DNA of 64,000 nt from Isoetes taiwanensis (GCA_021234155.1 JAJEKV010000001.1:36814826-36878825); one strand, 5' to 3'; counted from the stretch's first letter, positions 35,551 through 48,303 are shown. Made by a program: numbers and translations. Notes: generated from the letters alone by a model not told the origin.

Positions 35551-37660
35551 AACTTAGTGCTTATGTTTCTTATATTCATGTTGATATTCTTAAAATAGCA
35601 ATTCCTCAATATTGCTACAAAAAACTTAGAAGATGATAACATTTGGTTAGTAGATTCATGAGCTATCAAATACTTTGCAAGAAAATTTATTGTATTTCAC
35701 AGTCTACAGTCTTATAACAAGACCACAGTAAAAATGACAGATGGCATTGAGGAAAAGGATATGTTCTTTTTTCACAGCCAATTCACGTACTTGAAGATTA
35801 GAGGGCGTGATCATATTGGCACAACGTTAATTCCTCAAGTTCCAACAAAGTCATTATTGCGGACGACCCTTTTGAGGTTTTATATGGGTATAAGCCCAAT
35901 ATCTCTCACTTCAATGTCTTTAATTGATTAGGATATGCTACATATCCTCGTGAAATCCCATACAAGCATGGTAAGATATTGGATAGATTCCTCAAGGTTA
36001 TTTTTAACAGGTATGCTATTAATATGGAAGTATGGAGATGCTAAAATCACTAAGAAAGTTTTTGCTTCATAAAGTATGAATTTTGTGGAAGATGCAGTCT
36101 ATTCCACAAATATTTATGACTTAGAGCAAACAATTGACGAAAATGTCATTTGTAATTTTTTGGGAAATGATACCCATTCCCAATTTACATACTCTCCTCT
36201 TAGACATATATCAATTCCTTTAGTTAACAAACTTTATTCATTACAATCTATTCCGATCCTCCATCTATATCAGGTCAGTCAAGTCATACAACTTATCAAG
36301 TCTTTGAATCAGGTGATTATGATGAACATGTTCCTTCTGTAGTTGCTTTTTCTCATCCTCCAGATCATTTAACACTGAACCGTGTTCCTATCTTCTTATG
36401 TTCAACGTGATATTCCTGTCACTGAGCTGTCAAGAAGATTTGCTCGCATAGACTCTTTACCTCAAGTTCAATTTCAGGAGGTTCCAATAAGTCAAGCACA
36501 TTATACACAAAGGACACCATGTTATAAATTAGTGGTTATTCTTCGTCGTTTGGCAAAAATTTGGGCTTGACCATTAAGATGCCATTTTTAAAGGATAAAA
36601 GTCTAAAAGAAGAAAAAGGTTTTGCCAAATGTAAATGAGACTCTTCGAATATTTAGAAAGATTTGCAAAGTATCTACAGTTTTCCAATGTAATTTTCTTA
36701 CTTTAACCAAATTTTGGTTTTAGTTCACATTTCTTAAAATTTTCAATAAAATTGTAAAATTCTTATAGGCTATGGCTAATTTTGTGCTATTTTATTTTAG
36801 AAACATTTCAGAAACGGTTAAGAATTAGAGACATTTCATGCAAATTTAGCCAAACCAAGTTCATATGTTAAGATTAAGGAGGTCCTTAATACCTTGAAAG
36901 AACAGTTTACAATGAATATTCAGTAATTGTACGTTGATGGCCAAAGTTTTGCATGAAGGTGACAAGTGGAATAAAGCAATGAGAGATGAATTGTCTATGC
37001 TTTCAAAGCAAGGAATTTGGGAACTTGTCCCAAAGCCAGTTGATCACATATTATAGGTGCAAACTGAATTTTTCCACAAATTGTCAATCAAATGGTATTA
37101 TATTCGTCAGACATAAAGCTAGATTAGTAGCTAAAAAATACACATAAGAGGAATGGTTGGACCAACGAAGTATTTGCACCAGTAGTCATATTAGACATAA
37201 TGAGGGTCGTTATTTCAATAAAAGCACCAAAAGGATATCAGATATATTAATTGAATTTTGAATGTGCATTTCTTTAAGGAAACATGATGGAAGAACTTTA
37301 CATGCAACAATCTTCTATTCTTTAGGTCTCATTCTACTCATTACCAAAGATCCAGAGCAGACACAAACGTATATTTCAAATTTCAAGGAGGTTTTGGTTT
37401 CAACACTTCTTCTATATATGGATTACACAATCATGATATAGGATGCAGCAGAGCTTATCCTTTTCACCAAGAATTTTCTCACCAATAACTTTGGAGTCAC
37501 AGATCTAGAACTTATGCACTATTGTTGGCATCAAAATCTGACTACATACTACATGTATCGTCTTGACTCAACAAAAGTACATCTCAGAAGTAACTCTCCA
37601 CCATCATCTCAAGTAGGTAAAAATTTTAACTCTACAAGCTAAAGAAGAAGATGTAAATGA
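35551..37660 (+). pseudogene. Ty1/Copia polyprotein, heavily decayed
   Basis: Shifting plus-strand frames show a protease-like DDNIWLVDS..AIKYFARKF, an integrase-tail PNISHFNVFN..GYATYPREIP, then reverse transcriptase pieces WNKAMRDELSMLSKQGIWELVP, KARLVAKKYT and LLLYMDYTIMI (normally YVDD). Many stops and deletions. No LTRs were found. Confidence 0.8.
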
Positions 37661-38041
37661 TACATTATACGTAAAAACAAGGTGAAAGATATTCTGTCGC
37701 GTCCGCCTGTCACGCTTCGACACGTGGCAACAATTCTTTTAAAGAATGTCGAATGCAAATCAAGTCCCGAAGGTCTGATACTTTTACTCAGCGTTCTTCT
37801 CTTGAGCGACGGTTTCACCGGATGATCTGCACTTTTACCTTGCATTCTCTCCACTTTCACCCTACAATCTGTATTTTTTACCTTGCATTCTCTCCAATTT
37901 CACCGTGCAGAATATCTTTCACCCTATTTTCACGTTGCAAGAATCACCTCCTGCTTCAAATTCCAGGGTGTCAGCAGTGTCTCCGCGCTTCGCGCGTCGG
38001 CACTGCTTCCACCCCGGAATTTGAAGCAGCAGGTGATTCTT
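37661..38041. other. Insert within the Copia remnant, ending in a strong foldback
   Basis: About 380 bp interrupt the Copia reading between its RT and RNase H parts. The left part has a G-box (ACACGTGGC near 37720) and two CCTTGCATTCTCTCCA units (37839-37900). The right part, 37939-38041, is a foldback: 41-base arms (37939-37979 and 38001-38041) match at 37 positions around a 21-base loop that itself contains CGCGCTTCGCGCG. It could be a foldback element or a small-RNA hairpin. No target duplication was identified. Confidence 0.7.
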
Positions 38042-38181
38042 GTATACAAGAAGCTAGTTGGAGCACTATTGTACATGTGTACTACTCATCCAGACATTGT
38101 CTATGTAGTGGGCATGTTGTCTCACTTATGACACATCCCAGAGAGTCACATTGGAAGGCAGCTAAACATCTGCAGTACTAA
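38042..38181 (+). pseudogene. Copia RNase H fragment
   Basis: Reads VYKKLVGALLYMCTTHPDIV, YVVGMLSHL, then after a frameshift MTHPRESHWKAAKHLQY. This is the family motif RQLVGSLLYL..TRPDIAYAVG..SRFM..P...HW.AAKRILRYL. It continues the Copia element after the 37661-38041 insert. Confidence 0.85.
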
Positions 38182-39151
38182 TGAAACAGAACTTTAAGTA
38201 CTTACTCTCACAGTGCAGGAAATGTTATAGTTAGTTCACCTGTTTGAAGAACTTGGAATCCTGATAACCCCCATAGAAATCTACTATGATAATCTAGACG
38301 TTATACAACATGCAAAGGGTTACCAGTTACACTTGCAAATAAAGCAGATGGATATCAAACTATGATTTGTTCAAGAATAATTACAGAATCATCTACGCAC
38401 ATTTTCATATTGTTCCACTAAAGACTAGGTCACTCCTTCTTTTTGGCATTCTGCGAGCTTCCATCTCATCTTTTTGTTGTCTCTATCTGCAAATACTTTC
38501 AAACTCATAGACCATGATTGAGAAATAGAACTAAACTTTGGTGCCATGATATCAGCAATGTTGGAGATTTGGAGCATATTGAACAAAAACCACCAACATA
38601 CTTCAAGCGCGCAAGATGCCATAAGCAAACTATTGTCTTTTTTGAATTGTTAAGTTGTTACATCATCAAGTTGTTAATGACAAGTAGACACAAGAAGTAG
38701 ATAATCTAGTTATGGAGAAGAAGATAAGATAAGTAATCTTGAGAAAGGTTAAAAGTTTAGGACAATAACCCAAGCAATTATAAAAAGGCCAAAGTAAACA
38801 TACATTTATCTTAAAATAACACGCACCAAAAGCAAACATACTTTTATACCTTTAACTTTTTTTTTCTTTGGCAAAACTGCAACTGCAATGCACATCTTGA
38901 ACACATAGAATACCTCTTAAAGTAGAATAATGAAATAGTTTATGGAGAAGCAACAAGAAGGGGCAAATTAGAAACAGACAGAGAAGAATGATTAAGAGAG
39001 CAATTTTGGCGGAGCTTTTGATTGGAATGAAGCATTCTTCTTGTTTCATCATCTTGATCTTTTGTCGTTCAATAGAGAGGAAATTCCTCCCCTAAATATT
39101 ACTGCAAACATAGGAGAACTCACAAACTAGATAATTGCACCTTGGGTATGT
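38182..39151. other. No gene recognised
   Basis: Probably Copia 3' debris on the left, grading into AT-rich DNA. No motif or terminal repeat could be supported. Confidence 0.4.
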
Positions 39152-39510
39152 CATTAATGTGAATCGATCCACTCCGTAGGATCGAGATTCTCATGAGGAG
39201 GAGCATGCATGCATGCATGTTTTGCATGCAATTTTAGACCTCTGGTTTCGTTTTTTTATAGCAGGGGTCTTCTTCAACTTCTTAAATCGGTGTTTCTTCT
39301 CAACAGTTTCCTTTCTCTTCCTCTTGAACCATGCAAGGGAGGGGCTTCTTCCTACATGGACAGACAAATTCTTGACGTTTTTTCATTCTCCTCTTTCCAT
39401 CCTAGCTTGATTGTCTGGATCGAGGCAATTTTATTTCGTCCTTTGCGATTCTTAGAAGTTAAGCAGAGTTCTCTTCTTATCGGCATTTTGGAGTTGATTG
39501 TGTCGAGTCC
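39152..39510. repeat. RY-motif repeat family, diverged copy 1
   Basis: Shares GGATCGAGATTCT, a CATGCATG cluster, GGGGCTT..CCTAC.TGGA and AAGTTCTCTTCT-like strings, in that order, with the tandem copies at 43335-44450. CATGCATG is the plant RY element bound by B3 factors, but here it may simply be repeat sequence. Confidence 0.6.
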
Positions 39511-41068
39511 ACATCTTGTAAAAATATATCTTTTCATTCCCGTTAATCGATTTGGTGGGCTACAATCATTAAACTACTAGTGATCCTGACAAAGTGGATA
39601 GAACTAAATGTAAGCAATTCCTTGGAGTTTCCAGTAGCGTCGGATAGCAGTGAAACGCCCTCAAACTTCCTATGTCCACAGAGTATTCCACAAAGGAGAC
39701 TTTTCAACTCGAGAAGTTGGAAATGATGTGAACTTGCACCAAAGCAAAGAGACATTGCAACTTTTCTAGTCTACTTATATGTTGTCCATATGTATTGTGA
39801 TGGTCTTTGCACTATATATGATTGCTCCATGTATACATCGAAGGACTTCCTCCATCAATGGCTCCTCGGCGCATGATCCCTCTTTCTAATTCGTGTCTGG
39901 GATGGCCAAACAATCAAGTAGAGGATAAAAGGTGTCATTTCATCCGTTTCTCTATGGGCTCCTACATTAGTGGAAGCAAACAATAGAATATATGCACTAA
40001 TATAACATAAATAGTAGTACTACCTCAAAGGGTATCATTAATCCATCCAACTATAACATTGATAAATACATTGTATAACACATGCTAACATCATATGGAG
40101 ATTCCTACCTGGTTCAGGCTCAAAATAGCCAAGATCATGTCCAGGCAAAAATTCTAGTTAAGAGTATACTTTGCAGTAATGGTTGTCTGTAACGACGAGA
40201 CAAACAGGATTGATCCATTGTATTGAGCTCAAGAAGAGATTAAATTAAGCCCACAAACATTCAAGCATGATAAATACGTTGAATTGGGACATCGCCGCGA
40301 GAACATAGTACTAAAAATGAAACCTACAATATATACATTGTCGAACAAAGTTGATTCATGGCAATTCTGTTGTGGTACCAAAGTTCCATCAGATGGATTT
40401 AATGGCTGTCAGTTGTTCTTAAAAGCTGGAATGAACAAACAGGAAGCTATGAGAGGAATCTGTAACACAAGAAAATAGCTAGATATATGTGAGATCTAAA
40501 GTTCTTATGCTTCGGCATTTTAAAGTAAATCTTGGTTGTTCTATTGGCATGAGAAAATGGCCTTCTAGATCTATAACCTGTCAAAAGAAATTACTAGAAT
40601 ATCATATATTTAGGCACTAGCGGCTTACAACATATTCAATCTCTCAATTTAACAGTGGAAATATACTAGAAGCTGCTTTCCTTGACAAAGTGAACATGAA
40701 TGTTGAAGCTTGTAGAGGACCTAAGATTCTTCCACTGCCAACTCTTTAATGAAGTGTACTTCCTTACTCGAGCCCTAAGAACTATCTTGATTGTAAATTG
40801 TGGCTACTTGGGAGCCATTTGAGATGATACATCTCTTCTGAGACCAAACAGGCCTAGCATCAACAGTAGCCATCCATTTTCTTTCTAGCAAGAGGTCATC
40901 GATGCCTGCATCCTCTTCTACAACTTCAAAAGCAACCAAATGAAGTTGGCAGCCACAATTATGCCTTCTGTATTAACAGAGACTTTTGTTACTGTTCCAA
41001 CAGGGGCTATCTTGGTATTAGAGAAAGATTTCAGCAAAATAGAAGACCTCCTATCCACTTCAAGACCA
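39511..41068. other. LTR-like debris, no gene
   Basis: About 39640-40150 shows faint ordered similarity to the chromovirus LTR at 22533-22890 (GATGGCCAA, AGGTGTCATT.CGTC, GTGGAAGC and GATTC.TACC.GG.TCAG.CTCAAAA). The rest, up to the Gypsy protease remnant, has no recognisable feature. Confidence 0.4.
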
Positions 41069-42700
41069 CTAAGGCATGATATTCAATGGAGATCCACCAT
41101 CTAGCAGCACATTAGAGAAAGTATAGCTTCCCAAAGTGGCTAAGCACATAAATGCCCCAGGGTCTTCTTCATTCTGAACCAATATAAGGTTAGCAGCATC
41201 AGCAAAGTTCACACAAGCCATTGGCTCATTGCAAACAGTTTGTTGTAGCAAACATGTCCTATAACTAGGTGCAACCTAAGCGTCTACTTCATCAAAATCT
41301 TGATCTTTCTTACCATACTTTTGGTGAGATGTGGAGTGAGAGGTGCTTCTATAACAGAGGTTGGTGGTGGTGGTGGTGGCACTCTAAGGGCATTGGAAAC
41401 ATGTCCGCTCGATTCAGCATGCCCGTTAGTCTCATTCATGCTTCTGGTCTGCACCTCCATGACTTTTTCAGCTTTGGGAACATTTGTAGCCCGTATAAAT
41501 CTTAAAAAGCACTTGGTTTAGCAAATCTCACAGAGGGACCTGGTTCAGACTTCTTTTCCCTTTCTTGTATAGCAAAATACTCTTTAACTTAACATCTAAC
41601 ATCAGTATGACCAATCTTTACAAAAAATACAAACAGGACACTCTTTCCCGAAATGACCTTTCCTATTACACTTAGGACACACTATAACAAATATTAGATG
41701 GATGTGTATTTCTATTAAAATGAATGCATTCTGGATAGACCTTACTTCCCCCAGATGTTTTGAGCTCAACAAGTTGCTTAATTACCTCTGTCAGAGCTTC
41801 AATTACCTTTGACAAGTCTGCCTTGACCTTTGAAATCTTAGCATTGGCTTCCTCATCCTTGAATTTCTTCTTGTCTTTGTGTGTGACATAAACTGGAATA
41901 GGAGGGTGAGATTCATAGGTGCAATCAGTGGCATCAGAGTAGAAAGACAATATGCTGGAATCATGATGGAAGACAATATGCTTTTCTGATAGGATAGAAA
42001 GCATCTTAGTAACTTCAGTTGTCTTAGCAAAGACCTTGTAAATACGGTCAAAGCCTTCAGCAGTTCAGATCTTGATTAGCTTCCTTGATATCTGATCTAG
42101 ACAACAATTTTTGATGAAAGAGAAAATCAAAAAGAGGTATTAACACTTGGCTTCATCTGCTCAGGTAAGTGCTAAATCTTTCTTTACATTGGCTCACACT
42201 CTCGCCTGAATAGAAAAAAATTGCAACTCATTAATAAGGTCTTGGGGTGCAGCCAACTTACCAAATCTATCCAAGAACTTCTTGATAACTTCATCCCATG
42301 TAGTGGTTCCCATAAGCTTCTCATAAATTAGCCAAGCTCCAACCTCATCTCCTTCTTTGAAGCACTTCTCAAATTCTGACATCTTGCAACCTCTCTTAAA
42401 GCTATAATCTACGTAATATTCTTCAAATGCTCTCAAAAATTTATTATGCTTGAGTCAAATGTAAGGGATCTACGACATTCAATTCAAATTCATTGGCATG
42501 CTTTGAAGCAAACCGGTTGAGTAACTAGGAGGCAAAGGCCTCTCTCTGCAGTGATATGATGCCTCAGTTCAGCTAGTATTCTCTATATAGAAGCCATGAG
42601 TTCTTGAGATCCAGGAGGATCTCGGTAGAACCTCCAAGATGTTGACCCTCAACCTGGCTTAACCACAAAATCAAGTGTTCATACCTTTCCCATTTATAGA
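41069..42700 (-). pseudogene. Ty3/Gypsy gag-protease remnant
   Basis: Leftward reading: a gag segment (42436-42194) with SEFEKCFKEGDEVGAWLIYE, TTWDEVIKKFLDRFG and LINELQF, typical of the Retrotrans_gag fold. A linker with coiled-coil character follows (42004-41672), and then the aspartic protease segment VLLDGGSPLNIMP (41110-41069). Stops separate the parts, and RT and integrase are absent. This is a different, older element from the chromovirus at 22-35 kb. Confidence 0.8.
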
Positions 42701-43334
42701 AAATCGTAGCAGTATTCAAATTGAGGTAGTATGCAGAGATAGATTGATTTTTTAGTTTTGATGGCTCATACTGACAAAAAGTTACTAGAAGGCAGAGATA
42801 AAATCCTTGACCAATTCAGAGTTCAAATCTGTGAGTTATTCGAGCTCAAAGTTGGGTCAAAAATTGGTCAATGACAATCAAAATACAAACAGAAATGAAG
42901 ATTTTGAGTTGCACAGGGTATTTTTCAGAAATTCTTCCAAAGCCAATGTTTGTAAAAAGTGGTCTTCAGAAGGGATAACTAGTCAAATTTCAGTTTGGAC
43001 CTTAGATACTAGCTCTTGTACTTGGATTTGCCAAAATACGATAAAAAATGCCTAGAGATAGAATGTTCAAATTTGCAACTTGAGCTTGCAATGAAATTTT
43101 TGCGATTTTTCAAAGCATAATGATTCGAAAAGTTGCAAGAATGATGGGCAACTTGTTAAAAATGGATTTGGAGCAAGGGAGATTTTACTAATGAATTGTT
43201 TGAAATAGCAAAAAGCTAGAATTCATATCAAAAAAGTTCTTGATACTTTGGAAGGCAGTATTTCATTGATATAAATTTCAATAAATCACAATAACATTGT
43301 ATCCCGGCTATTCAAGTCCTTGAACACAGAAAAA
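42701..43334. other. No gene recognised
   Basis: AT-rich sequence with short frames only. Confidence 0.4.
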
Positions 43335-43740
43335 CACATTCATGAATCCCAGCGATCTGAGCCATCGGATTGATATTCTAGAGAGGGCGAGCATGCATGT
43401 TTCGCATGCATGCATTCATTACATGCTTTCTCTGGTTGGGATATCGCTATATTAGGCAAGGTTCTTCATCAACATCTCATCGGCGCTTCCTCTTCTCTCT
43501 CAGCAGTACCTTATTCTCTATTCTTTGAAACCATACAGGGAAGGGGCTTTTCCCTACTTGGATTAACCAATTTGGCGTTTCTTTCATGATGTGGCATGCC
43601 CTTTCTCGGCCTTGCCTCTTCTTTGACCATAATCCTTTGACCTTTCGCCCTCGATCCCATTTTTGATAAAGAAGTTCTCTTCTATTCGGGAGGTTTTTGT
43701 CATTTTCATGCGAGCCCCATTTCCCCATTCTATAATCCCA
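43335..43740. repeat. RY-motif repeat, tandem copy 2
   Basis: Contains GAGCCATCGGATTGATATTC, GGCGAGCATGCATG, CTTTCTCTGGTTGGGA, CTATATTAGGCAAGGTTC and CTCTCAGCAGTACCTTATTC, and ends near TTTTCATGCGAGCCCCATT. The unit repeats at 43741-44450. The CTATATTA followed by a TTCTTCATCAACAT stretch looks like a TATA box and transcription start, so this could be an LTR or promoter. Confidence 0.8.
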
Positions 43741-44450
43741 TCGATCCGAGCCATCGGATCGAGATTCTAGAGAGGGCGAGCATGCATGTTTTGTATGCAT
43801 GCATTGCATGCTTTCTCTGGTTGGGAGATCGCTATATTAGGCGAGGTTCTTCATCAACATTTTATCGGCGCTTCCTCTTCTCTCTCAGCAGTACCTTATT
43901 CTCTATTCTTTGATACCCACTCTCCCCCCTTTAATTGTTTAATGTATTTGTCGTCTGGTACGCGTGACCAGCCCCTCTATTTGAAGAGGTTTTTTTGTTG
44001 TCGCATGGCACGCGTGATCAGTCCCTCCACTTTAGGAGGTTTGCTTTTTCACATTTGTTCTAGTGTTGGTAATGTGCAGGTACAGGTTGACAAGCGACAA
44101 CAGCTTCAACTTCTCCATTCGTGGGTTTTTTGGAAGCGATTTTTCAGCCTTACATTTGTCCAAGCTCCTTGACAAAGACTTATCGCTAGGGTTTTTCCTC
44201 GAAAACCCGAAAGGGCGAGGCTTTTTAATCCCGGTGATAAGCTTTCGGTAGGTACATAAACCAAACATCTAGTAGCATTGTATTTTTTGGGGTCCAAGTT
44301 GTATAATCGGACATTCCCTTTATTTTTTCATAGGTAGTTCACATGTGTGCGACTACCCACTATCCACCATTGTAGAAAATCTGCTGAGATGAATGAGAAG
44401 CCTATCTATGGGAGGTCTTGTCGTTTTCATGCGAGCCCCATTCTAAAACC
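43741..44450. repeat. RY-motif repeat, tandem copy 3 with interruption
   Basis: Repeats copy 2 almost exactly for its first 170 bases. It diverges after CTATTCTTTGA, where about 480 bp of other sequence intervene, then rejoins at GGGAGGT.TTGTCGTTTTCATGCGAGCCCCATT (44400-44440). The interposed DNA includes two direct copies of a GGCACGCGTGA.CAG.CCCTC unit. Confidence 0.75.
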
Positions 44451-45609
44451 ATATAATAATATTTTTCAGCCCAACAACTGAGTATCGGTTAGCGGAATGC
44501 GTTGTGGCTTCAAAGATCAGTCCTAAACATGTTCAGCATGTATCTCAGAATGCTTGAGCACAACTGGGCCATTGAAAATCTCATGTGAATAACACCCCTG
44601 TATATATTTTAATTTTTGACAGTTCTGGCATCTTAGCTCTTAAATTTAGCATTGATAGGTTCCTTAAATGCGGTAATGCAAAATGGGATGGTCTCAGAGT
44701 TTAGAAATCTAATTTTGCCATATTTCGAGCAACTTTTTAGATTTTAGGGTCCTTTGATAGTATTTTTGCAAAAATGGTCAGTTTTTCCAGGGTATAAACC
44801 CCGAATATTCTATATTTTGAGGTTAAAGGAATGGTTTTTGAACCCTTAATCACAAGGTTTATCATAATTACGGAGACTTGGCTATGGTAGAATGACGCTT
44901 GCATAAAAATTTGTCCATGTAATTTTGGCAAAGCCTTTGATTTATGAGAAAGATGGAGCCTTGGGGTACGGTCAAAAAATAGTGAAGGGGAAGTAAGGCA
45001 ACATGCTACATGATAACCATACTAGAGTAAATTGACATATGGCAAAAAGCTTTAACATGGCTTTGAAAGTACAATGCAACCTGAGTGTTGGACAAAAAGA
45101 TGGTGATGGGAAATAACCCGAAAGAATGGTTAGGAAAAAATGGTCAAAAGATAGTTTGGTGATGAAATGGACACCATGGATGTGTGAAAGATAAATAGAT
45201 GTGCTAGGCAAAATCTCAAGAGAAATATATGGCAATGTGGCAAAATAAAGGTGGAAATGGAAAAATGGCTAGGCTGGCAAATTTGAGCATAGTGGCATGA
45301 GAAATGGCATGTGGGTATGGAAATGGAGAAAAATAACCAAGACTTAGAACCATACATCAAGGAATCTTCCAAACTCTAACATCCAAACTTCAAATGAGTG
45401 TCTTCCAATCTTTTTAATCCAGAGTCTTCTAGAATCATGCCTTGACTAAATGTTTGATCACAAATTTAGTACCTCTTAGGAAGCTTCACCTCGAATGCTT
45501 TGTGTTGACCTTGAAGATGAGTTGCTCTTGACCTTCACACCAATGTTGCTTACCAAGGTCTTCTAGTATTGACCTAGTCTTAAAGCATAGACCAATGGTT
45601 AATATGTTG
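44451..45609. other. No gene recognised
   Basis: AT-rich. Numerous short A-rich phrases with ATGG (for example GGCAAAAT, GGAAATGG) between 44960 and 45320 look like low-complexity drift. No coding support. Confidence 0.4.
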
Positions 45610-46260
45610 TCTCGTTTGGGGGCAAGACTCTGGAAACCAACAAAGAAAAAGTTTTAAATGTATCTAAAACTCTATCCCTGGTTGGTAGAATTGAGGTTGT
45701 CAATAGTATGATTGCTAATACTCATATATTATTTTCCTTTGCAACCATTGTAGGCAAGAATCATATAGGGAATTGGAAGTTGCAATGAGGAACTTCTTTT
45801 GGCCAGGGTCCAAAATGGTCTCTTGGTAGAATCTCACTTTGCCTAAGAAATCTGGTGGCATGGGCACTTAAACTCACAAAGTATTGGCTGATGAATACTA
45901 CAGCAGTTGGAGCTTCCTTTCTTCCTCATCATCTCCCTGACTCTGCCTTTTATCAACTCAAAAGGGGCCCACACATCCAAGATTATTGAGAGAATAATTA
46001 AGCATGGAACCAACTGTCCCCTTGCTTTAACGCACGTCCTATTTTTGAGATCTCTGATGACTTCAGTTTTTTCTGGCAATAAGATTTGGATGTCGAGGAA
46101 GATGGTCGCTTATTCTTGAAGCATCCTAAAAAATACAAGGAGTGGAAGCAGCTAGACCTACACACGATTGGAGCTTTGAAACAGGGCCAATTCTTGGCCC
46201 TGTTTCCATTATTATAATGGAAAACATGGAATACCCTTGCTCTTGATTTACAACTTTCAT
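45610..46260 (+). pseudogene. LINE ORF2 C-terminal remnant
   Basis: Plus-strand frames read LSLVGRIEVVNSMIANTHIL, then FFWPGSKMVSW, and LPKKSGGMGT, matching the LINE post-RT region (LS.AGR..LI.SVL, FLW.G....V.W, P...GGLG). Stops and frameshifts abound. It belongs to the same broad class as 1-1625 but lies in the opposite orientation. Confidence 0.7.
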
Positions 46261-46324
46261 CCACAAATAGAGGCATCGGTGAAAATTGATTGACAGATAG
46301 GATCTCTAGATACATCAAATCGAG

Positions 46325-47582
46325 TTATCACAATGACTTGGGCTGACAATAGATAATGGCTAGGGTTGATCACTCTCCTCCTATTCACACTTTGCAGATA
46401 GGTTGAAACAAGACTATGTAGTGATTGTAGTCTTTGAAAGATGCAGTCTCATAGTATCACCCAATGAAACTACTCTCGATTTCATCTTCTTGGTTCGATG
46501 AGGCAGGAGAGGGACGAGTCCCTTCGAGGCACAATGGTTCCGTGGGCGACTAGGGGACTGTGGCGACATACATTCGTATCCGACTAACCTCCTACAAATA
46601 TGAGTCAGGATGATACCTACACTCATGAAGATCAGGGCTAGATCTTCAACCTTGGGGGTGTCAGACCCGTACTCGGCCTACATGAAATGCTAACTATAAG
46701 CCTAGTCTACTCCAAAGACCCTATAGCCATGCTCAGCAGGATCCTACCTCCACTTCTTCAAAGCCCCCATTATAGTGCTCAAATAACTTCCACAGCCCAG
46801 TGGGTTCTATCCATGGGCCGAAGATAATAAGGGGAATTATTGGGTCTAACTTAGAAGCATCATCTGTTAATGGGTTGTTAGGTCTCTATCCCCTTCCCTC
46901 ATACATAAGAGGTGCAATCATGAGGTCAATCAATATCGTATATCAACATAGCTTGACAAATAATAAGAATATCAACTAATCCTAAACACATGCATCTAAC
47001 TTACAGTTAGGGTTCATTGATTAGGGTTTATGATCATAACTGTGGGTTATGGAATAGATCTACTAGATATTCAACATGTTAACCCATTTGGGATGCTAAC
47101 TCCTTGATGAATTACCGAAATATTTACATAAAATACCTGCTCCTGAATTGATGCCTCCGGCTCCAGGATCTCCATCTCTTACAGGTAGTTTGGGATAGGC
47201 GCTCCTCAAGCTGATTCATTGGGGTTGTTGTAGCATGCTCTGCTATCGAAGATGATGCTTGAATAGGAACTGGGAGAGTGATTCGATGTTGTAGCAAATG
47301 GTGGAGCAAAAGTGGGCTAGGTCTAGGGTTTAGCATTATATATGTATGTTGGTCCACTTGGCTCCAATCAGGTGCATCCACTTGGCATGACATGTATGGG
47401 GTGTGGCCATGTGAAAGATAGGCTTCCATACCTTAGGGTGGCTAAAGTTATGATAATAACTTGGCCTTGTTTCATGTTAGGTGTGGCCTATATCGATGTG
47501 TACAAGTCTACTAGCATGACTTGTATGGTGAAGTGGTTGTATGATATACGATTTATACCATATATTCTAGGGGAATGTCACA
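46325..47582 (-). mobile_element. Truncated Gypsy LTR, related to 22533-23903
   Basis: The right end reads GGGAATGTCACA followed by TCCTCCCCCGG. On the minus strand this is a polypurine tract directly before TGTGACATTCCC, the start of a 3' LTR. The 46325-46530 part matches 22890-23120 in order (CACTTTGCAGATAG, TGCAATCTCAT-like, CGATGAGGCAGG). The left end is missing, and no pol sequence remains to the right. Confidence 0.65.
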
Positions 47583-47630
47583 TCCTCCCCCGGCCCACTT
47601 TATTGACTCCCGAAATTGACTAGAGCAGCC

Positions 47631-47868
47631 GAGGATTCCCTCAAGCAAATCCACCTTGGCATGGAGGATTCACTCAAGCGAATCCTTCTGGTGCATCGGT
47701 CAGTTTATAAGCATGTCGCATGCTTGATTGCATGCCTTGATTGTGCTTTATAGGCTTGTTGTAGTGATTTTTGGGCTAATTAGATTGGAGGATTCACTCA
47801 AGCAAATCCTCAAGATTCACCCAAGCGAGTCCTCCTATGGCCTGGAGGATTCGCCCAAGAGAATCCTC
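47631..47868. repeat. Five copies of a GGATTC..GAATCC inverted motif
   Basis: Units of 22-24 bases with consensus GAGGATTCaCyCAAGCgAATCC lie at 47631-47652, 47664-47685, 47788-47811, 47813-47834 and 47845-47868. Each is an imperfect palindrome. Units 3 and 4 are almost adjacent. The function is unknown; they resemble clustered protein-binding sites or a minisatellite. Confidence 0.85.
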
Positions 47869-48303
47869 ACTGGATGCTCTAGTCGATTTCGAGAGCCGAT
47901 AGCAGCACCTCCTCCCTCTCCCTCGCGCCTAATGATGTCCTCACCATTGCATTCAAGAAGAAAAATGAACCTACATCAACTTTATAAACAATATTTATAG
48001 TTAACACGAAGTTATTATATAGATAAACTTGGAGCTATAATTGAATTGAATCGAATGATTTTTGTCGTCCACTAAGGCTATATTCACATATAGCCTCAAC
48101 AAGTTTATATGTCATATTAATGTAATCAAAAGTCTGATGCTATACGCTCCTTTGCGTTCCTTGCCATCTCTTCTATCCAGTTGGTTGTTCCGAAGTTTTG
48201 GAATTCTAAGGTTAAGTCTTAAGCTCTTGAAGAATGTTGATGCTAGATTTGTAGACAAAATTTTAAATAAGAAGCAGATTATAAATAATCGAATTCTTCC
48301 AGG
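47869..48303. other. No gene recognised
   Basis: Open frames on both strands lack recognisable motifs. It abuts the foldback at 48304. Confidence 0.4.

Noticed and set aside
37981-38000. CGCGCTTCGCGCG loop considered as a Helitron terminal hairpin or a geminivirus-type origin stem
   Set aside because: No CTRR end follows it, no TAATATTAC nonanucleotide is present and no Rep gene is nearby. It is better explained as the loop of the larger foldback.
47631-47868. CRISPR-like array reading of the five repeated motifs
   Set aside because: Plant nuclear context, unequal spacing, palindromic degenerate units and no cas genes. Not a CRISPR array.
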